30,063 bases of DNA from JAWLFY01 sp964462125 (GTDB lineage Bacteria; Planctomycetota; Planctomycetia; Pirellulales; Pirellulaceae), in the NCBI GenBank assembly GCA_964462125.1, contig CAYWXT010000036.1, forward strand, positions 1-30,063. Reading direction: 5' to 3'. The translations under genes were made by a program, and so were the position numbers. The notes below the pieces were generated by a model. The model made no database searches and was not told where the DNA came from. It saw nothing but the letters and a program-made list of their open reading frames with translations. This document shows, piece by piece, positions 1 through 9,415 of the stretch. How positions within the stretch are numbered: position 1 is the stretch's first letter; the number at the start of each line of letters is the position of its first letter.

Positions 1-2
1 GG

Positions 3-35
3 ACCGATTCTGTCGTCGAGGAGGGCGCTCCGTGA
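3..35 (+). CDS. 3' end of an upstream gene (partial)
   Basis: Reading from position 3 gives ten sense codons (TDSVVEEGAP) followed by TGA at 33-35. That TGA overlaps the GTG start at 32-34 of the next gene in a GTGA arrangement typical of translational coupling. A purine-rich GAGGAGGG at 18-25 could serve as ribosome binding site for the downstream gene. The product cannot be recognised from ten codons. By context it may be another subunit of an Mrp-like or Nuo-like membrane complex, but that is a guess. Confidence 0.45.
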   Translation, partial: TDSVVEEGAP

Positions 36-3000
36 GTTGGGACGATTTTCTCCCCTTGCTGACGCTGCTCACGTCGCTGGTTCCCGCCGGGATCATCTTC
101 CTGCTGCGGGAGGCGGCAAATCGGACGCGGACGGTGGTGAATCTGGCCGGCGCGACGCTGAAGCTCGCCTTGATCGGCGTCATGCTGTGGGGGGTCTTTC
201 AGGGGTACGAACATGAGTTTCGTTTTCCGGTGTTGCCTGCGAACGATCTCGTGCTCCGCGCCGATTCGTTGGCGATCTTTTTTGTCACGCTATCGGGCCT
301 GCTGTGGTTCCTGACGACGATTTACGCGATCGCCTACCTGGAGGGCTCGCCCCATCGCCGCCGATTCTTTGGATTTTTCAGCCTCTGCGTGAGCGCGACG
401 GTGGGCATCGCGTTGGCGGGGAATCTGTTCACATTTGTGATCTTTTACGAGCTGCTGACGCTGTCGACCTATCCATTGGTCGTGCATCGCGAGACGGACG
501 CGGCGCGGCGTGCCGGCCGCGTGTACTTGGCGTACACACTCGGCGGCGGCGCGTTGTTGCTGTTCGGGGCGGTATGGCTGCATACTTACATTCCCAGCGT
601 CAGTTTCGACGGTGGTGAAGGACTTGCCTCGGTCGATGAACGCCATCACGGGGCGTTGCAAATGATCTTCTGCCTTTTGATCGCCGGGCTGGGTGTGAAG
701 GCGGCGCTGGTTCCGCTGCACGGCTGGCTTCCGGAAGCGATGATCGCCCCGGCACCGGTCAGTGCGCTGCTTCATGCGGTGGCGGTGGTCAAGGCGGGCG
801 CGTTTGGCATCATGCGAGTGGTGTACGACATCTTCGGGATTGACTTGGCGAAGGATTTGGGGCTGACGTTTCCCCTCGGAATCCTCGCATCGGTAACGAT
901 CCTCTACGGGTCAGTGCGCGCCCTGGCTCAGGACGATCTGAAACGGCGGCTCGCATTTTCGACTGTTAGCCAGGTGTCGTACGTGGTGTTGGGTGTCGCC
1001 ATCGGCGGCCCTTCGTCGACGGTCGGAGGGGTCGCGCACCTGGTGCATCAGGGGCTGATGAAGGTGACATTGTTCTTTTGCGCCGGCAATCTGAACGAGA
1101 CGTTGGGGATCCACAAGGTCAGCGAGATGCGAGGGGTGGGGCAGCGGATGCCGTGGACAATGACGGCCTTCACCGTGGCGGCGCTCGGGATGATCGGCGT
1201 GCCGCCGATGGCGGGCTTCATTACCAAGTGCAATTTGGGAGCGGGGGCGATCGAGGCGTCGCAGTTCTGGGTGTTGCTTGTCCTGGCAGTCAGCAGCCTG
1301 CTGAACGCCTCGTACTTTTTGCCGATCCTCCGCACCACCTGGTTCGCCAAAGCACGGGGGCCGGGGCTGGACCGATCCGAGACGCCGGCAGAACCATTCG
1401 GCGGGGCATCTTCGGTGACCTGGCCGGCGAAGCGGGTGGCGCGTCTGCCGCGGATGGAAGCCGTATGGGGATTACTGGCACCACCGCTGGCGACGGCGGT
1501 CTTCGCGCTGGTGGCGGGACTGTTTGCCGGAGCCCCGATCAGCCCGTTGCAGTGGTCGGCATTGGTTGTGGATCGAGCCTATGACCGTGTGATCCGCCCC
1601 CCGGGCGGATTGGAAACGGCGGTCGTCATGACCGTGGGCGGAGCACTTCTGTTGGCGGCGATCCTCACCCCCTTGATCGTCGCCTGCTGCTTGCCCTGGC
1701 GTCGACATCGTCGCGTGGTGTTGTCGCTGGCGTCGTTCGCCGCGCTGCCGGCGGTGGTGCTGGCGATCTGGGGTGATGTGGGGACAACGCTCGACATGCC
1801 CTGGGTGCTTTTGCATATGCATATCGGGCTTGACGCGACCGGGCAGACGTTCTTGCTGTTCACGTCCTTGCTGTGGCTGTTCGCGGGAATCTACGCCCGC
1901 GGCTACCTGGGCGACGATTCCCGCAGCCATCACTTTTTCGGCTGGTTCCTGTTGGCAATGGCGGGGAACTTCGGATTGGTGGTATCGCTCGACATGGTGA
2001 GTTTCTATTTCTGTTTCGCCTTGATGAGTTTTTCCGCCTATGGGCTGATCGTCCACCATCAAGATCGAGGCGCGTTTCGCGCCGGCCGCGTCTATATCGT
2101 GCTCGTGGTCCTCGGCGAAGTCGCGTTGTTCACCGGGATGGTGTTTGCGGTCATGGCGCGTGGGAGTTTGCTGTTCGACGTGGGCACGGAGGCCTTCGTG
2201 GCGGACCCCACGCGTCACGTGACCTTCGGGCTGCTTCTGCTTGGTCTCGGCATCAAGGCAGGTATAGTCCCGCTGCATGTCTGGCTACCGCTTGCCCACC
2301 CCGCCGCCCCCACGCCCGCCAGTGCCGTGCTCAGCGGTACCATGATCAAGGCTGGGGTGCTGGGGTGGTTGCGTTTCCTGCCGGTGGGCGAATCGGTCTT
2401 CCTGGGGTGGGGCGAGTTGTGTTTGATCCTTGGGAGCGTGACGACGATTTACGCCGCGGTGGTCGGGGTGACCCAGTCGAACGCGAAGGCTGTGTTGGCC
2501 TATTCGAGCATCAGCCAGATGGGTTTGATCACGGTTGGTTTGGGAGCCGGTCTGTTGTTTCCGCTGGCCTGGCCGGGAATCTTCTCCGCGATCGTGATTT
2601 ATGCCTTGCACCACAGCTTGAGCAAGGGTTGTTTGTTTCTCAGTGTCGGTGTGGCTCAAGACGCAGCGGGCGTCTCGTGGCGGTCGCGGCTGGTACAAAT
2701 CGGACTGGTGATCCCGGCCCTGGCGATGGCCGGTGCGCCGCTGACGATCGGCGCGGTGGCCAAGACGGGGCTGAAGGAGTCGCTGGCTACCCTGCCGGGT
2801 GAATTCAAGCTCGCCCTCGGAGTGCTGCTGCCGATCGTCAGCATTGGCACCACGCTGTTGATGGTCCGCTTCCTGCAACTGGTCTGGCCTCGTCCAGACG
2901 GCGGGGCGGCGAGTCCTTCGCGTTCGGCTCGGCTGGGCTGGTCGGCCCTGTTGTTGTTGGTCGTTTCGGCCGCGTGGCTCGTCCCCGGCGTTACCGGCTG

Positions 3001-3379
3001 GGGAGGCGGGGTGAGGCTGTTGGCCGAGACCGGCAGCTGGACGAACCTGTGGCCCATGTGCCTCGGTGTCGTCCTCGCCTGGGGCGGATGGCAATTGCTG
3101 CGGTTCCGCCGGACGACAAGCCTGCCGTCGATCCCCGCCGGTGACCTGCTCATCCTTGGACTACGCGCAGCGAGGTCGGCCACGGTCGGCCTGCGATTGA
3201 TGAAAGTGGCAGTGAGTCGAATCCAGGTTTCCCTCTCGCCGCATCCCGACTTGTGGGTCGACGCCGCGCGATGGCGCATGTTCCTTCAAACCACGGAAGG
3301 GTCTCTGGCCCGGCGCCCTTGGATCGGGGTGGCCCTGCTGATCCTGATCGCGGCAAGTTTGTTTCTACGGGGGGCATAG
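32..3379 (+). CDS. Tandem fusion of two NuoL/NuoM/MrpD-type proton-translocating membrane modules
   Basis: This 1115-residue, highly hydrophobic integral membrane protein contains two copies of the proton-translocating module found in complex I subunits L/M/N and Mrp antiporter subunits A/D. Copy one covers about residues 1-440 and copy two about 540-1000. In copy one the expected ion-path residues are visible: Glu140 in FYELL (TM5), Lys223 in GVKAALVPLHGWLP (TM7) and Lys254 in VVKAG (TM8), close to E. coli NuoM spacing. Copy two keeps Lys742 (GIKAG) and Lys773 (MIKAG), but the TM5 glutamate position is Ala663 (FCFALMSF). The GTG start has GAGGAGGG upstream and overlaps the preceding stop. 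A role in Na+/H+ or H+ transport, or as part of a NADH-dehydrogenase-like complex, is inferred. Single NuoM/MrpD proteins are about 500 residues, so this is a double-length fusion. Confidence 0.85.
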   Translation: MSWDDFLPLLTLLTSLVPAGIIFLLREAANRTRTVVNLAGATLKLALIGVMLWGVFQGYEHEFRFPVLPANDLVLRADSLAIFFVTLSGLLWFLTTIYAIAYLEGSPHRRRFFGFFSLCVSATVGIALAGNLFTFVIFYELLTLSTYPLVVHRETDAARRAGRVYLAYTLGGGALLLFGAVWLHTYIPSVSFDGGEGLASVDERHHGALQMIFCLLIAGLGVKAALVPLHGWLPEAMIAPAPVSALLHAVAVVKAGAFGIMRVVYDIFGIDLAKDLGLTFPLGILASVTILYGSVRALAQDDLKRRLAFSTVSQVSYVVLGVAIGGPSSTVGGVAHLVHQGLMKVTLFFCAGNLNETLGIHKVSEMRGVGQRMPWTMTAFTVAALGMIGVPPMAGFITKCNLGAGAIEASQFWVLLVLAVSSLLNASYFLPILRTTWFAKARGPGLDRSETPAEPFGGASSVTWPAKRVARLPRMEAVWGLLAPPLATAVFALVAGLFAGAPISPLQWSALVVDRAYDRVIRPPGGLETAVVMTVGGALLLAAILTPLIVACCLPWRRHRRVVLSLASFAALPAVVLAIWGDVGTTLDMPWVLLHMHIGLDATGQTFLLFTSLLWLFAGIYARGYLGDDSRSHHFFGWFLLAMAGNFGLVVSLDMVSFYFCFALMSFSAYGLIVHHQDRGAFRAGRVYIVLVVLGEVALFTGMVFAVMARGSLLFDVGTEAFVADPTRHVTFGLLLLGLGIKAGIVPLHVWLPLAHPAAPTPASAVLSGTMIKAGVLGWLRFLPVGESVFLGWGELCLILGSVTTIYAAVVGVTQSNAKAVLAYSSISQMGLITVGLGAGLLFPLAWPGIFSAIVIYALHHSLSKGCLFLSVGVAQDAAGVSWRSRLVQIGLVIPALAMAGAPLTIGAVAKTGLKESLATLPGEFKLALGVLLPIVSIGTTLLMVRFLQLVWPRPDGGAASPSRSARLGWSALLLLVVSAAWLVPGVTGWGGGVRLLAETGSWTNLWPMCLGVVLAWGGWQLLRFRRTTSLPSIPAGDLLILGLRAARSATVGLRLMKVAVSRIQVSLSPHPDLWVDAARWRMFLQTTEGSLARRPWIGVALLILIAASLFLRGA

Positions 3380-3570
3380 ACAGCGACGAGGAGGTACTCG
3401 CGGGGAGGCGGTTGATGTTACGATAGGAGGCGCTCGCCGGATGAGCCGATTCGTGGCCTCCCGCTATGAACCGGCGGAGCCATGGCGTCGCCCTACCCAC
3501 CGATCCGACCTGCCACCCCTACCTTCCAGCCGACATCACGACCTCGGCCTCCAACACAGGGTTTTGCCCA

Positions 3571-5889
3571 ATGTGTTTCCCGACATCGAATCCCACCGGT
3601 TCCTCGGATTCCCGCGCCCGATGGTTCGGTTGCCTCGCGATCGCACTCGGCGGTTTTCTGACCGCTGCGACCAACCCTCCGGTCGCCGCCGGAGGGGAAC
3701 CGAAGGCGTCGCGAACCCTCGCCGAGTCGGAATCGGAGTCGGAACCGATCACCTTCGAACGGGACGTGATGTCCGTCCTGTCGAAAGCGGGCTGTAACGC
3801 TGGGACGTGTCACGGGAACCTGAACGGCAAGGGAGGTTTTTTCCTGTCGCTATGGGGTCACGACCCGGAGCATGATTATCAGCAATTGGTGCGAGCCGCC
3901 GACGGGCGACGGATCAACCGAATCGCGCCCAGAGAGAGCCTGGCCTTATTGAAACCGACCGCGCAGGTCGCTCATGAAGGAGGCAAACGGTTCGACCAGC
4001 AGTCGCCCGAATACGAAATCCTTTCCCGCTGGATCGAACAAGGGTTGGAGGGGCCTGACCCCGAAGCGGCAGTGGTCACTCATCTGAACGTCTCGCCGGA
4101 CGACACCGTGCTTTGGGCTCCTCAAAGCGAAATTCCGCTTTCGGTCGAGGCAGTTTTCTCCGATGGGTCCCGCCGCGATGTGACGCGATTAGCCGTTTAC
4201 GAGCCGAGCGACCCGTTGGTCCGAGTGACCGCCGAAGGGGTCGTCCAGTTTGACCAGGCGGGCGTGGTGACCGTGCTGGTTCGCTATCTCGACGCGAAGT
4301 TTCCGGTTCGATTGGCGTACCGGGATCCGGCGGAGTCGTTCGTCTGGAACGATCCACCGCTCGACAACTTCATTGATCGGATTGTCTTTGACCGGCTGAA
4401 ACAGCTGCAGCTCCACCCGGCCGATGTGGCCGAGGACCACGTATTCCTGCGCCGCCTCTCACTTGATCTGCTCGGCGTCTTGCCAACCGCCGAGGAGGCT
4501 CGCCGGTTCATGGCGGATGACTCGCCAAACAAACGCGAAGCGTTGGTCGAACGGTGGCTCTCGCGTCCCGAGTTTGCCGCGATGTGGGCGCTCAAGTGGT
4601 CCGATTTGGTGCGCAATGAAGAGAAAACACTCGACGCCAAGGGGGTCGAACGGCTGCATGGCTGGATGCAGGATCGCTTTGCCAACGACACACCGCTCGA
4701 CGAGTTCGTCCGCGAGTTGATCGCGGCGCGCGGCAGCACCTACGAGAACCCGCCGGCGAACTACTGGCGGGCCCATCGCGAACCATTCGTCCGCGCCGAA
4801 ACAACGGCCCAGGTGTTCCTGGGAGTCCGCTTGCAATGCGCCAAGTGCCACAATCATCCGTTCGATCGCTGGTCCCAGGACGAGTACTACGAGTGGTCCA
4901 GCCTGTTCGCCGGGATCGATTACGAGATTGTGGAGAATGAACGTCGCGATCGCCTGGACAAACACGAGTTCGTGGGCGAGCAAATCGTGCAGATCGAGGA
5001 GCAGGGCGAGGTCAAAAATGCGCGGACGGGGGAGCCGGCCGCGCCGCGGTTCCTCGGCAGCGACGAGGCGATCCAGGGGGATCGGCTGAAACATCTCGCC
5101 TCGTGGATGACGCAAGCGGACAATCGCATGTTCGCCGAGGCCCAAGCCAATCGTATCTGGTACCACTTGATGGCTCGGGGTTTGGTCGAGCCGATCGACG
5201 ACCTGCGATTGACGAACCCCGCCTCGCATCCAGAACTGCTGTCACGGCTGGCCGATGAACTGGTTGAAAACGATTTCAGCCTCAAGCACTTGGTGCGAAC
5301 GATCGTGCTGTCGCGGACCTACCAGTTGGCCTCGGAGCTGGACGAATCGCAGCTCGGGGAGGGGGAACAGTACAACGAGCGACTGTATGCCCGAGCGGTG
5401 GTCAAGCGGCTGGCGGCCGAACAGATTCTCGACGCCCAGTCGCATGTGTTGGGTTCGCCCGCGAAATTCAAGGGCTATTCAGCGGGAACCCGGGCAGGCC
5501 AGATCGCCGGGGTGGAACGGGTCCGCCGAAAGCTCGATGACGGCGACATGTTTTTGCGGCAGTTCGGCAAACCGGAACGGCTGCTCGCCTGTGAATGCGA
5601 ACGTAGCGACGAGCCGACACTCGGCCAAGCGCTTCGCCTGATCGGCGGCGAGAGCCTGCATCAACGGTTGCTGCAGCCCGACAACCGAATCGGACAAATG
5701 CTTGCCGAGACGGACGATCTCGAGAAGGTGATCGAGACGTTATTTTGGACCGCGTTGACCCGCCCGCCCAGCGACCAGGAACTTGCCGGCGCCATGGACT
5801 TGATCGAAGAAACCGGGGAGCCCCGTGCGGTATTGGAGGATCTGACCTGGGCGCTGTTGAACGCGAAAGAACTGATTTTCCGAAACTGA
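3571..5889 (+). CDS. DUF1549/DUF1553 (PSCyt2-PSD1) cytochrome-like exported protein
   Basis: This is a planctomycete-type exported protein of 772 residues from ATG 3571, which gives a credible signal sequence (hydrophobic WFGCLAIALGGFL ending near AAGG). An in-frame ATG at 3466 adds 35 residues unlike a signal peptide, and neither start has a good Shine-Dalgarno site. The N-terminal region has a CX4CH motif (Cys75-NAGT-Cys80-His81, then G-N...GKGGF). A Big2-like beta domain follows at about 190-250. A DUF1549 region at about 270-460 contains Cys423-AK-Cys426-His427 followed by NHPFDRW. A C-terminal DUF1553 region runs from about 490 to the end. The family is abundant in planctomycetes and usually sits beside a DUF1501 gene, as here (66 bp downstream). 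The CXnCH motifs suggest covalent heme, but the biochemical role is not established. Confidence 0.85.
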   Translation: MCFPTSNPTGSSDSRARWFGCLAIALGGFLTAATNPPVAAGGEPKASRTLAESESESEPITFERDVMSVLSKAGCNAGTCHGNLNGKGGFFLSLWGHDPEHDYQQLVRAADGRRINRIAPRESLALLKPTAQVAHEGGKRFDQQSPEYEILSRWIEQGLEGPDPEAAVVTHLNVSPDDTVLWAPQSEIPLSVEAVFSDGSRRDVTRLAVYEPSDPLVRVTAEGVVQFDQAGVVTVLVRYLDAKFPVRLAYRDPAESFVWNDPPLDNFIDRIVFDRLKQLQLHPADVAEDHVFLRRLSLDLLGVLPTAEEARRFMADDSPNKREALVERWLSRPEFAAMWALKWSDLVRNEEKTLDAKGVERLHGWMQDRFANDTPLDEFVRELIAARGSTYENPPANYWRAHREPFVRAETTAQVFLGVRLQCAKCHNHPFDRWSQDEYYEWSSLFAGIDYEIVENERRDRLDKHEFVGEQIVQIEEQGEVKNARTGEPAAPRFLGSDEAIQGDRLKHLASWMTQADNRMFAEAQANRIWYHLMARGLVEPIDDLRLTNPASHPELLSRLADELVENDFSLKHLVRTIVLSRTYQLASELDESQLGEGEQYNERLYARAVVKRLAAEQILDAQSHVLGSPAKFKGYSAGTRAGQIAGVERVRRKLDDGDMFLRQFGKPERLLACECERSDEPTLGQALRLIGGESLHQRLLQPDNRIGQMLAETDDLEKVIETLFWTALTRPPSDQELAGAMDLIEETGEPRAVLEDLTWALLNAKELIFRN

Positions 5890-5955
5890 GTGCCCCGGAG
5901 CCAAAGTTGCCGAGACTTCTTAACGCCCGGATGACACCGTATTAGGAACGAGACC

Positions 5956-7350
5956 ATGAAATCGCGATCGTTTGCTTGCCGGGACTTTCATTCACTCGAC
6001 CTGTCGCGGCGCAGTCTCCTGCAGGTGGGCGGGCTCGGCATGCTGGGGCTGAACCTGCCGACGTTGTTGCGGGCCGCCGAGCAGAGCAACCGCCCTCCGG
6101 CACGGGCCAAGCGGGTGATTTTTCTGTTCCAGTGGGGTGGCCCCAGCCACCTCGATACCTTTGACATGAAACCGGACGCGCCGGCGGAGATTCGCGGCCC
6201 GTTGCGCCCGATCTCCAGCGTGGTTCCCGGCTTGCCGGTCTGCGAGCACTTTCCGGAAATGGCCAAGCGGATGGACCGGGTCACGCTGATCCGCAGCATG
6301 ACCCACACCATGAAGAACCACAACTCCGCTGGCTACTACGCGCTGACCGGCCAGGCACCGCCGAGCGACGACCAGCGTCTGCGGGACTCCCTCGACCTAT
6401 GGCCAGGTTATGGATCGGTGGTCGATAAGCTCGCGCCCAACCGGGGCGAGATGCCGACGTTCGTCTCCTATCCGCACACCATCGCTGACGGCTCGGTGAC
6501 CCCGGGGCAACACGCCAGCTTTCTCGGCAAGCGGCACGACCCGTTTTTCTTCAAGGACGATCCGAACGAGCCAGACTTCTCACTGCCGGAGTTGAGTCTG
6601 CCGAACGACCTGCAACCGGACCGCATGCAGCGGCGGCGGGAACTGCAACGGTTGGTCGACCAACAGGCCCGGCTGCTTGATCGTTCAGCCGAGGCGCGCG
6701 GGTTCGATGATTATTATCAGAAGGCGATCTCGATGTTGACCTCCGATCGGGTGCGCGCCGCGTTCGATATCGAAAGCGAACCGGAGTCGCTCCGCGAGCG
6801 TTACGGCCGGACGACCTATGGCCAAAGTTGCTTGCTCGCGCGGCGGTTGGCCGAAGCGGGGGTCAAGTTCGTTACGGTCTACTTTTCCCGGTCGATCGGG
6901 GGTCGAAAGGTCAACCAAGGCGGCTGGGATACCCACGGTTTCGACGACACGCGGATGTACAAGATCGTCGACAAGTACCAACATCCGATCACCGATCAAA
7001 CGCTGCCTACCTTGCTGGACGATCTGGAGGACCGGGGGATGTTGGAAGACACGTTGGTCTTGTGGATGGGTGAGTTCGGACGCACACCCAAGATCAACAA
7101 GAACGAAAGCCGGGATCATTGGCCGCAGTGCTATACAGCGCTGCTCGCCGGCGGCGGCGTCAAACAGGGATACGTCTACGGTGCCTCGGATGCCAACGGC
7201 ATGTTCCCCGACAAGCATCCGGTTCGTCCGGAGGATCTCGCCGCCACGATGTATTCGCTGTTGGGGATCGATCCGGCGACCGAGGTTTACGATCGCGCCG
7301 ACCGTCCCTTGATGATTGCCGGCACGCCGGTCACCGACGTCTTTGCTTGA
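5956..7350 (+). CDS. DUF1501 family protein with Tat signal
   Basis: This 464-residue protein belongs to DUF1501, a relative of the alkaline phosphatase/sulfatase fold common in planctomycetes. The N-terminus carries a twin-arginine signal: Arg18-Arg19 in LSRRSLLQ, followed by a Gly/Leu-rich hydrophobic stretch. Diagnostic segments are IFLFQWGGPSHLDTFDMKP near residue 60, HTMKNHNSAGYYALTG near 120, GGWDTHG near 320, and LWMGEFGRTPKIN followed by RDHWP near 370. The Asp and His residues in these segments are candidate metal ligands by analogy with the superfamily. The gene follows the DUF1549/DUF1553 gene by 66 bp and precedes the cytochrome-WD40 gene by 45 bp, so the three are probably one operon. 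The substrate is unknown. Confidence 0.88.
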   Translation: MKSRSFACRDFHSLDLSRRSLLQVGGLGMLGLNLPTLLRAAEQSNRPPARAKRVIFLFQWGGPSHLDTFDMKPDAPAEIRGPLRPISSVVPGLPVCEHFPEMAKRMDRVTLIRSMTHTMKNHNSAGYYALTGQAPPSDDQRLRDSLDLWPGYGSVVDKLAPNRGEMPTFVSYPHTIADGSVTPGQHASFLGKRHDPFFFKDDPNEPDFSLPELSLPNDLQPDRMQRRRELQRLVDQQARLLDRSAEARGFDDYYQKAISMLTSDRVRAAFDIESEPESLRERYGRTTYGQSCLLARRLAEAGVKFVTVYFSRSIGGRKVNQGGWDTHGFDDTRMYKIVDKYQHPITDQTLPTLLDDLEDRGMLEDTLVLWMGEFGRTPKINKNESRDHWPQCYTALLAGGGVKQGYVYGASDANGMFPDKHPVRPEDLAATMYSLLGIDPATEVYDRADRPLMIAGTPVTDVFA

Positions 7351-7395
7351 CCCGCTCCACCGCTTGAAATCCTTGCTCTTTGAGAGGATCGGTTC

Positions 7396-9372
7396 GTGCC
7401 GTACGCCATCACATATCGCGCTACCTTACGGCCGATGGCCACAACGCTTGCTCTCATGCTCGCCTGCGGATCGACACTGGTCTCTCCGCTAGGGGCTCAA
7501 GAGAATGCTGGGGATGGGGAGGGAAATCCTGGGACGGAGGCTGCGTCGTCGACGGCGCTGGAGCGGGTGGAGCAACTCGACGCACGGATCGCGGCAGCGG
7601 CTCGTCAAGAACAGTCGCTTCAAGAGGAGATCCTCAAAGCCCGCAAGCGAGCGACCGACCTGGACCGTAAGTGGCAGGGTCTGGCCGGCCAGGTGGACCG
7701 GATTCGCGCCGAACAACAAGAGCTGGAAGCAAAACTGAAAGAGCTGCGCGAAACGGAGGCAGAGTCGCTCGCCAAGCACGAGACATCGTTGGACGCTGTC
7801 GAAACCGCCCGCCAAAAGTTGGAGGAGGCCCAAGCGAGATTGGTCGAAGCGGAGGAGCACGCCGAGGAGGCAAACGAGGAGGTGGAAACGGCTGCGGAAG
7901 CGATTTCCGAAACCGAGACGGAACTCACCTCGCTGGGTCCCAAGCTGGATCCACTGAAGCCAGCGGTCGAGGAGGCGCGGGAGGATAGCGAGCAACTGCA
8001 TCAGACAATCGGAAACATGGAGGCGGAGGCGTCCCAGTTCACCGAGCGGCGACAGAGCTTGCAACAACAGGTCGAATCGCTGCTGCGCGACGCCGAGCAA
8101 TGGGTATCGTTCAGTGACCAGATCGCCCCGATCTTTCATCAGCAGTGCATTGCCTGCCACAACGCCCGCAACCCCCAAGGCCGGTACAACATGACAAGCT
8201 ACGCTGCGGTCATGTCGGAAAGCGAGTCGGGCGTGCCAATCGAGCCGCGTGATGCCGAGTTGTCACTTCTGTTTCAAGCCGTCGCGGATGGCTGGATGCC
8301 GCATGAGTCTGATCCATTGCCTGACGATCAGGTCGAGCTGATCCGCCGCTGGATCGACCTCGGGGCGCGACTCGACTCGTCCGCCGATCCCGACACTCCG
8401 CTGATTCGCATCATGCCGCGGGTGACTCAACCCGATCCGCCCGACCAGTATCGAGTGCCAATCCCCGTGACGGCAGTAGCGACCGATCCGTCGGGCCAAT
8501 GGCTCGCCAGCTCCGGTTATCACGAGGTGCTGCTTTGGTCGCTTCCCGATGGTGAACTCGTGACTCGAATCAGCAACGTTGCTGAGCGTGTGGGCGGCTT
8601 GGCGTTTCATCCCGATGGGCGGCGGTTGGCGGTCGCCAGTGGCACGCCGGGACAGCTGGGCGAGGTCAAGTTGTTTGACCGTGAAACCGGCGAGTTATTG
8701 GAAGATCGACTGGTCTCCGAAGACGCCATCTTCGCCGTCGCTTTCTCCCCAGAGGGTGACCGGTTGGCCGCCTGCGGGGCCGATGGAACGATCGCTATCT
8801 TCGATGTCGACGACGCGGCCGCTGACCCGCGGCTGATCGATGACCACGCCGATTGGGTGAACAGCATTGCCTGGTCTCCCAACGGCAAACGATTGGTCTC
8901 GGCCAGTCGGGACAAGACAGCCAAGGTATTCGATGCGGAAACGGGCGAGTTGCTTGTCACCTTCGGCGACCATGACCAGAACGTCACCGCCGCGGTGTTT
9001 CTCAGCGATAACGAGCGGGTCGTCAGTGGTGGCGAGGACCGCAAGCTACGGGTCTGGCAGATCGCCGAGGCTGAGCAACAACGCGACATCTCCGGATTCC
9101 GGGCCGAGATCGGTGCTCTTGTCCGCTTGGACGACAACCAGATTCTCTCCATCACCACCGGCAACCAGATCCGCCTGCACGACGCCGCCGATGGGAAATT
9201 GCTGCAGGAATTCACCGCCCCGTCACGTTGGCTCTCCAGCCTCACCGTGGCCGATGACCAGCAAGTGTTCTTGTTCGGAGATCAAGCCGGTCAGATTCAC
9301 CGAGCCACATTCGACGAGGACGGGCTCGATGGAGAGGAGGCGGTGCAGCAGAGTTGGCTGGCAGTTCCTTAG
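7396..9372 (+). CDS. Exported coiled-coil / cytochrome c-like / WD40-repeat fusion protein
   Basis: This is a 658-residue multidomain protein. The GTG start at 7396 is supported by GAGAGGA at 7382-7388; an in-frame ATG at 7435 would give a shorter signal peptide (MATTLALMLACGSTL, cleavage near AQE). A long Glu/Ala/Arg-rich heptad region at about residues 50-235 reads as coiled coil. It is followed by a planctomycete cytochrome (PSCyt1-like) segment, FSDQIAPIF...Cys251-IA-Cys254-His255-N, ending in IRRWIDLGA. Residues from about 350 to the end form WD40 repeats (for example HADWVNSIAWSPNGKRLVSASRDKTAKVFD), enough for one beta-propeller. It is probably co-transcribed with the two genes upstream. 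Expected location is periplasmic or surface, with one c-type heme. The electron partner and purpose are unknown. Confidence 0.85.
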   Translation: MPYAITYRATLRPMATTLALMLACGSTLVSPLGAQENAGDGEGNPGTEAASSTALERVEQLDARIAAAARQEQSLQEEILKARKRATDLDRKWQGLAGQVDRIRAEQQELEAKLKELRETEAESLAKHETSLDAVETARQKLEEAQARLVEAEEHAEEANEEVETAAEAISETETELTSLGPKLDPLKPAVEEAREDSEQLHQTIGNMEAEASQFTERRQSLQQQVESLLRDAEQWVSFSDQIAPIFHQQCIACHNARNPQGRYNMTSYAAVMSESESGVPIEPRDAELSLLFQAVADGWMPHESDPLPDDQVELIRRWIDLGARLDSSADPDTPLIRIMPRVTQPDPPDQYRVPIPVTAVATDPSGQWLASSGYHEVLLWSLPDGELVTRISNVAERVGGLAFHPDGRRLAVASGTPGQLGEVKLFDRETGELLEDRLVSEDAIFAVAFSPEGDRLAACGADGTIAIFDVDDAAADPRLIDDHADWVNSIAWSPNGKRLVSASRDKTAKVFDAETGELLVTFGDHDQNVTAAVFLSDNERVVSGGEDRKLRVWQIAEAEQQRDISGFRAEIGALVRLDDNQILSITTGNQIRLHDAADGKLLQEFTAPSRWLSSLTVADDQQVFLFGDQAGQIHRATFDEDGLDGEEAVQQSWLAVP

Positions 9373-9415
9373 AGGATCGTCCGAGAACTCAAACACTTTA
9401 CGGTCGCGACCGCAT

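Noticed and set aside
3441..3797. Open frame with a good-looking TAGGAGG upstream
   Set aside because: It is Arg/Pro-rich, overlaps the DUF1549-type gene in another frame and resembles no protein family; spacing to the ATG is long.
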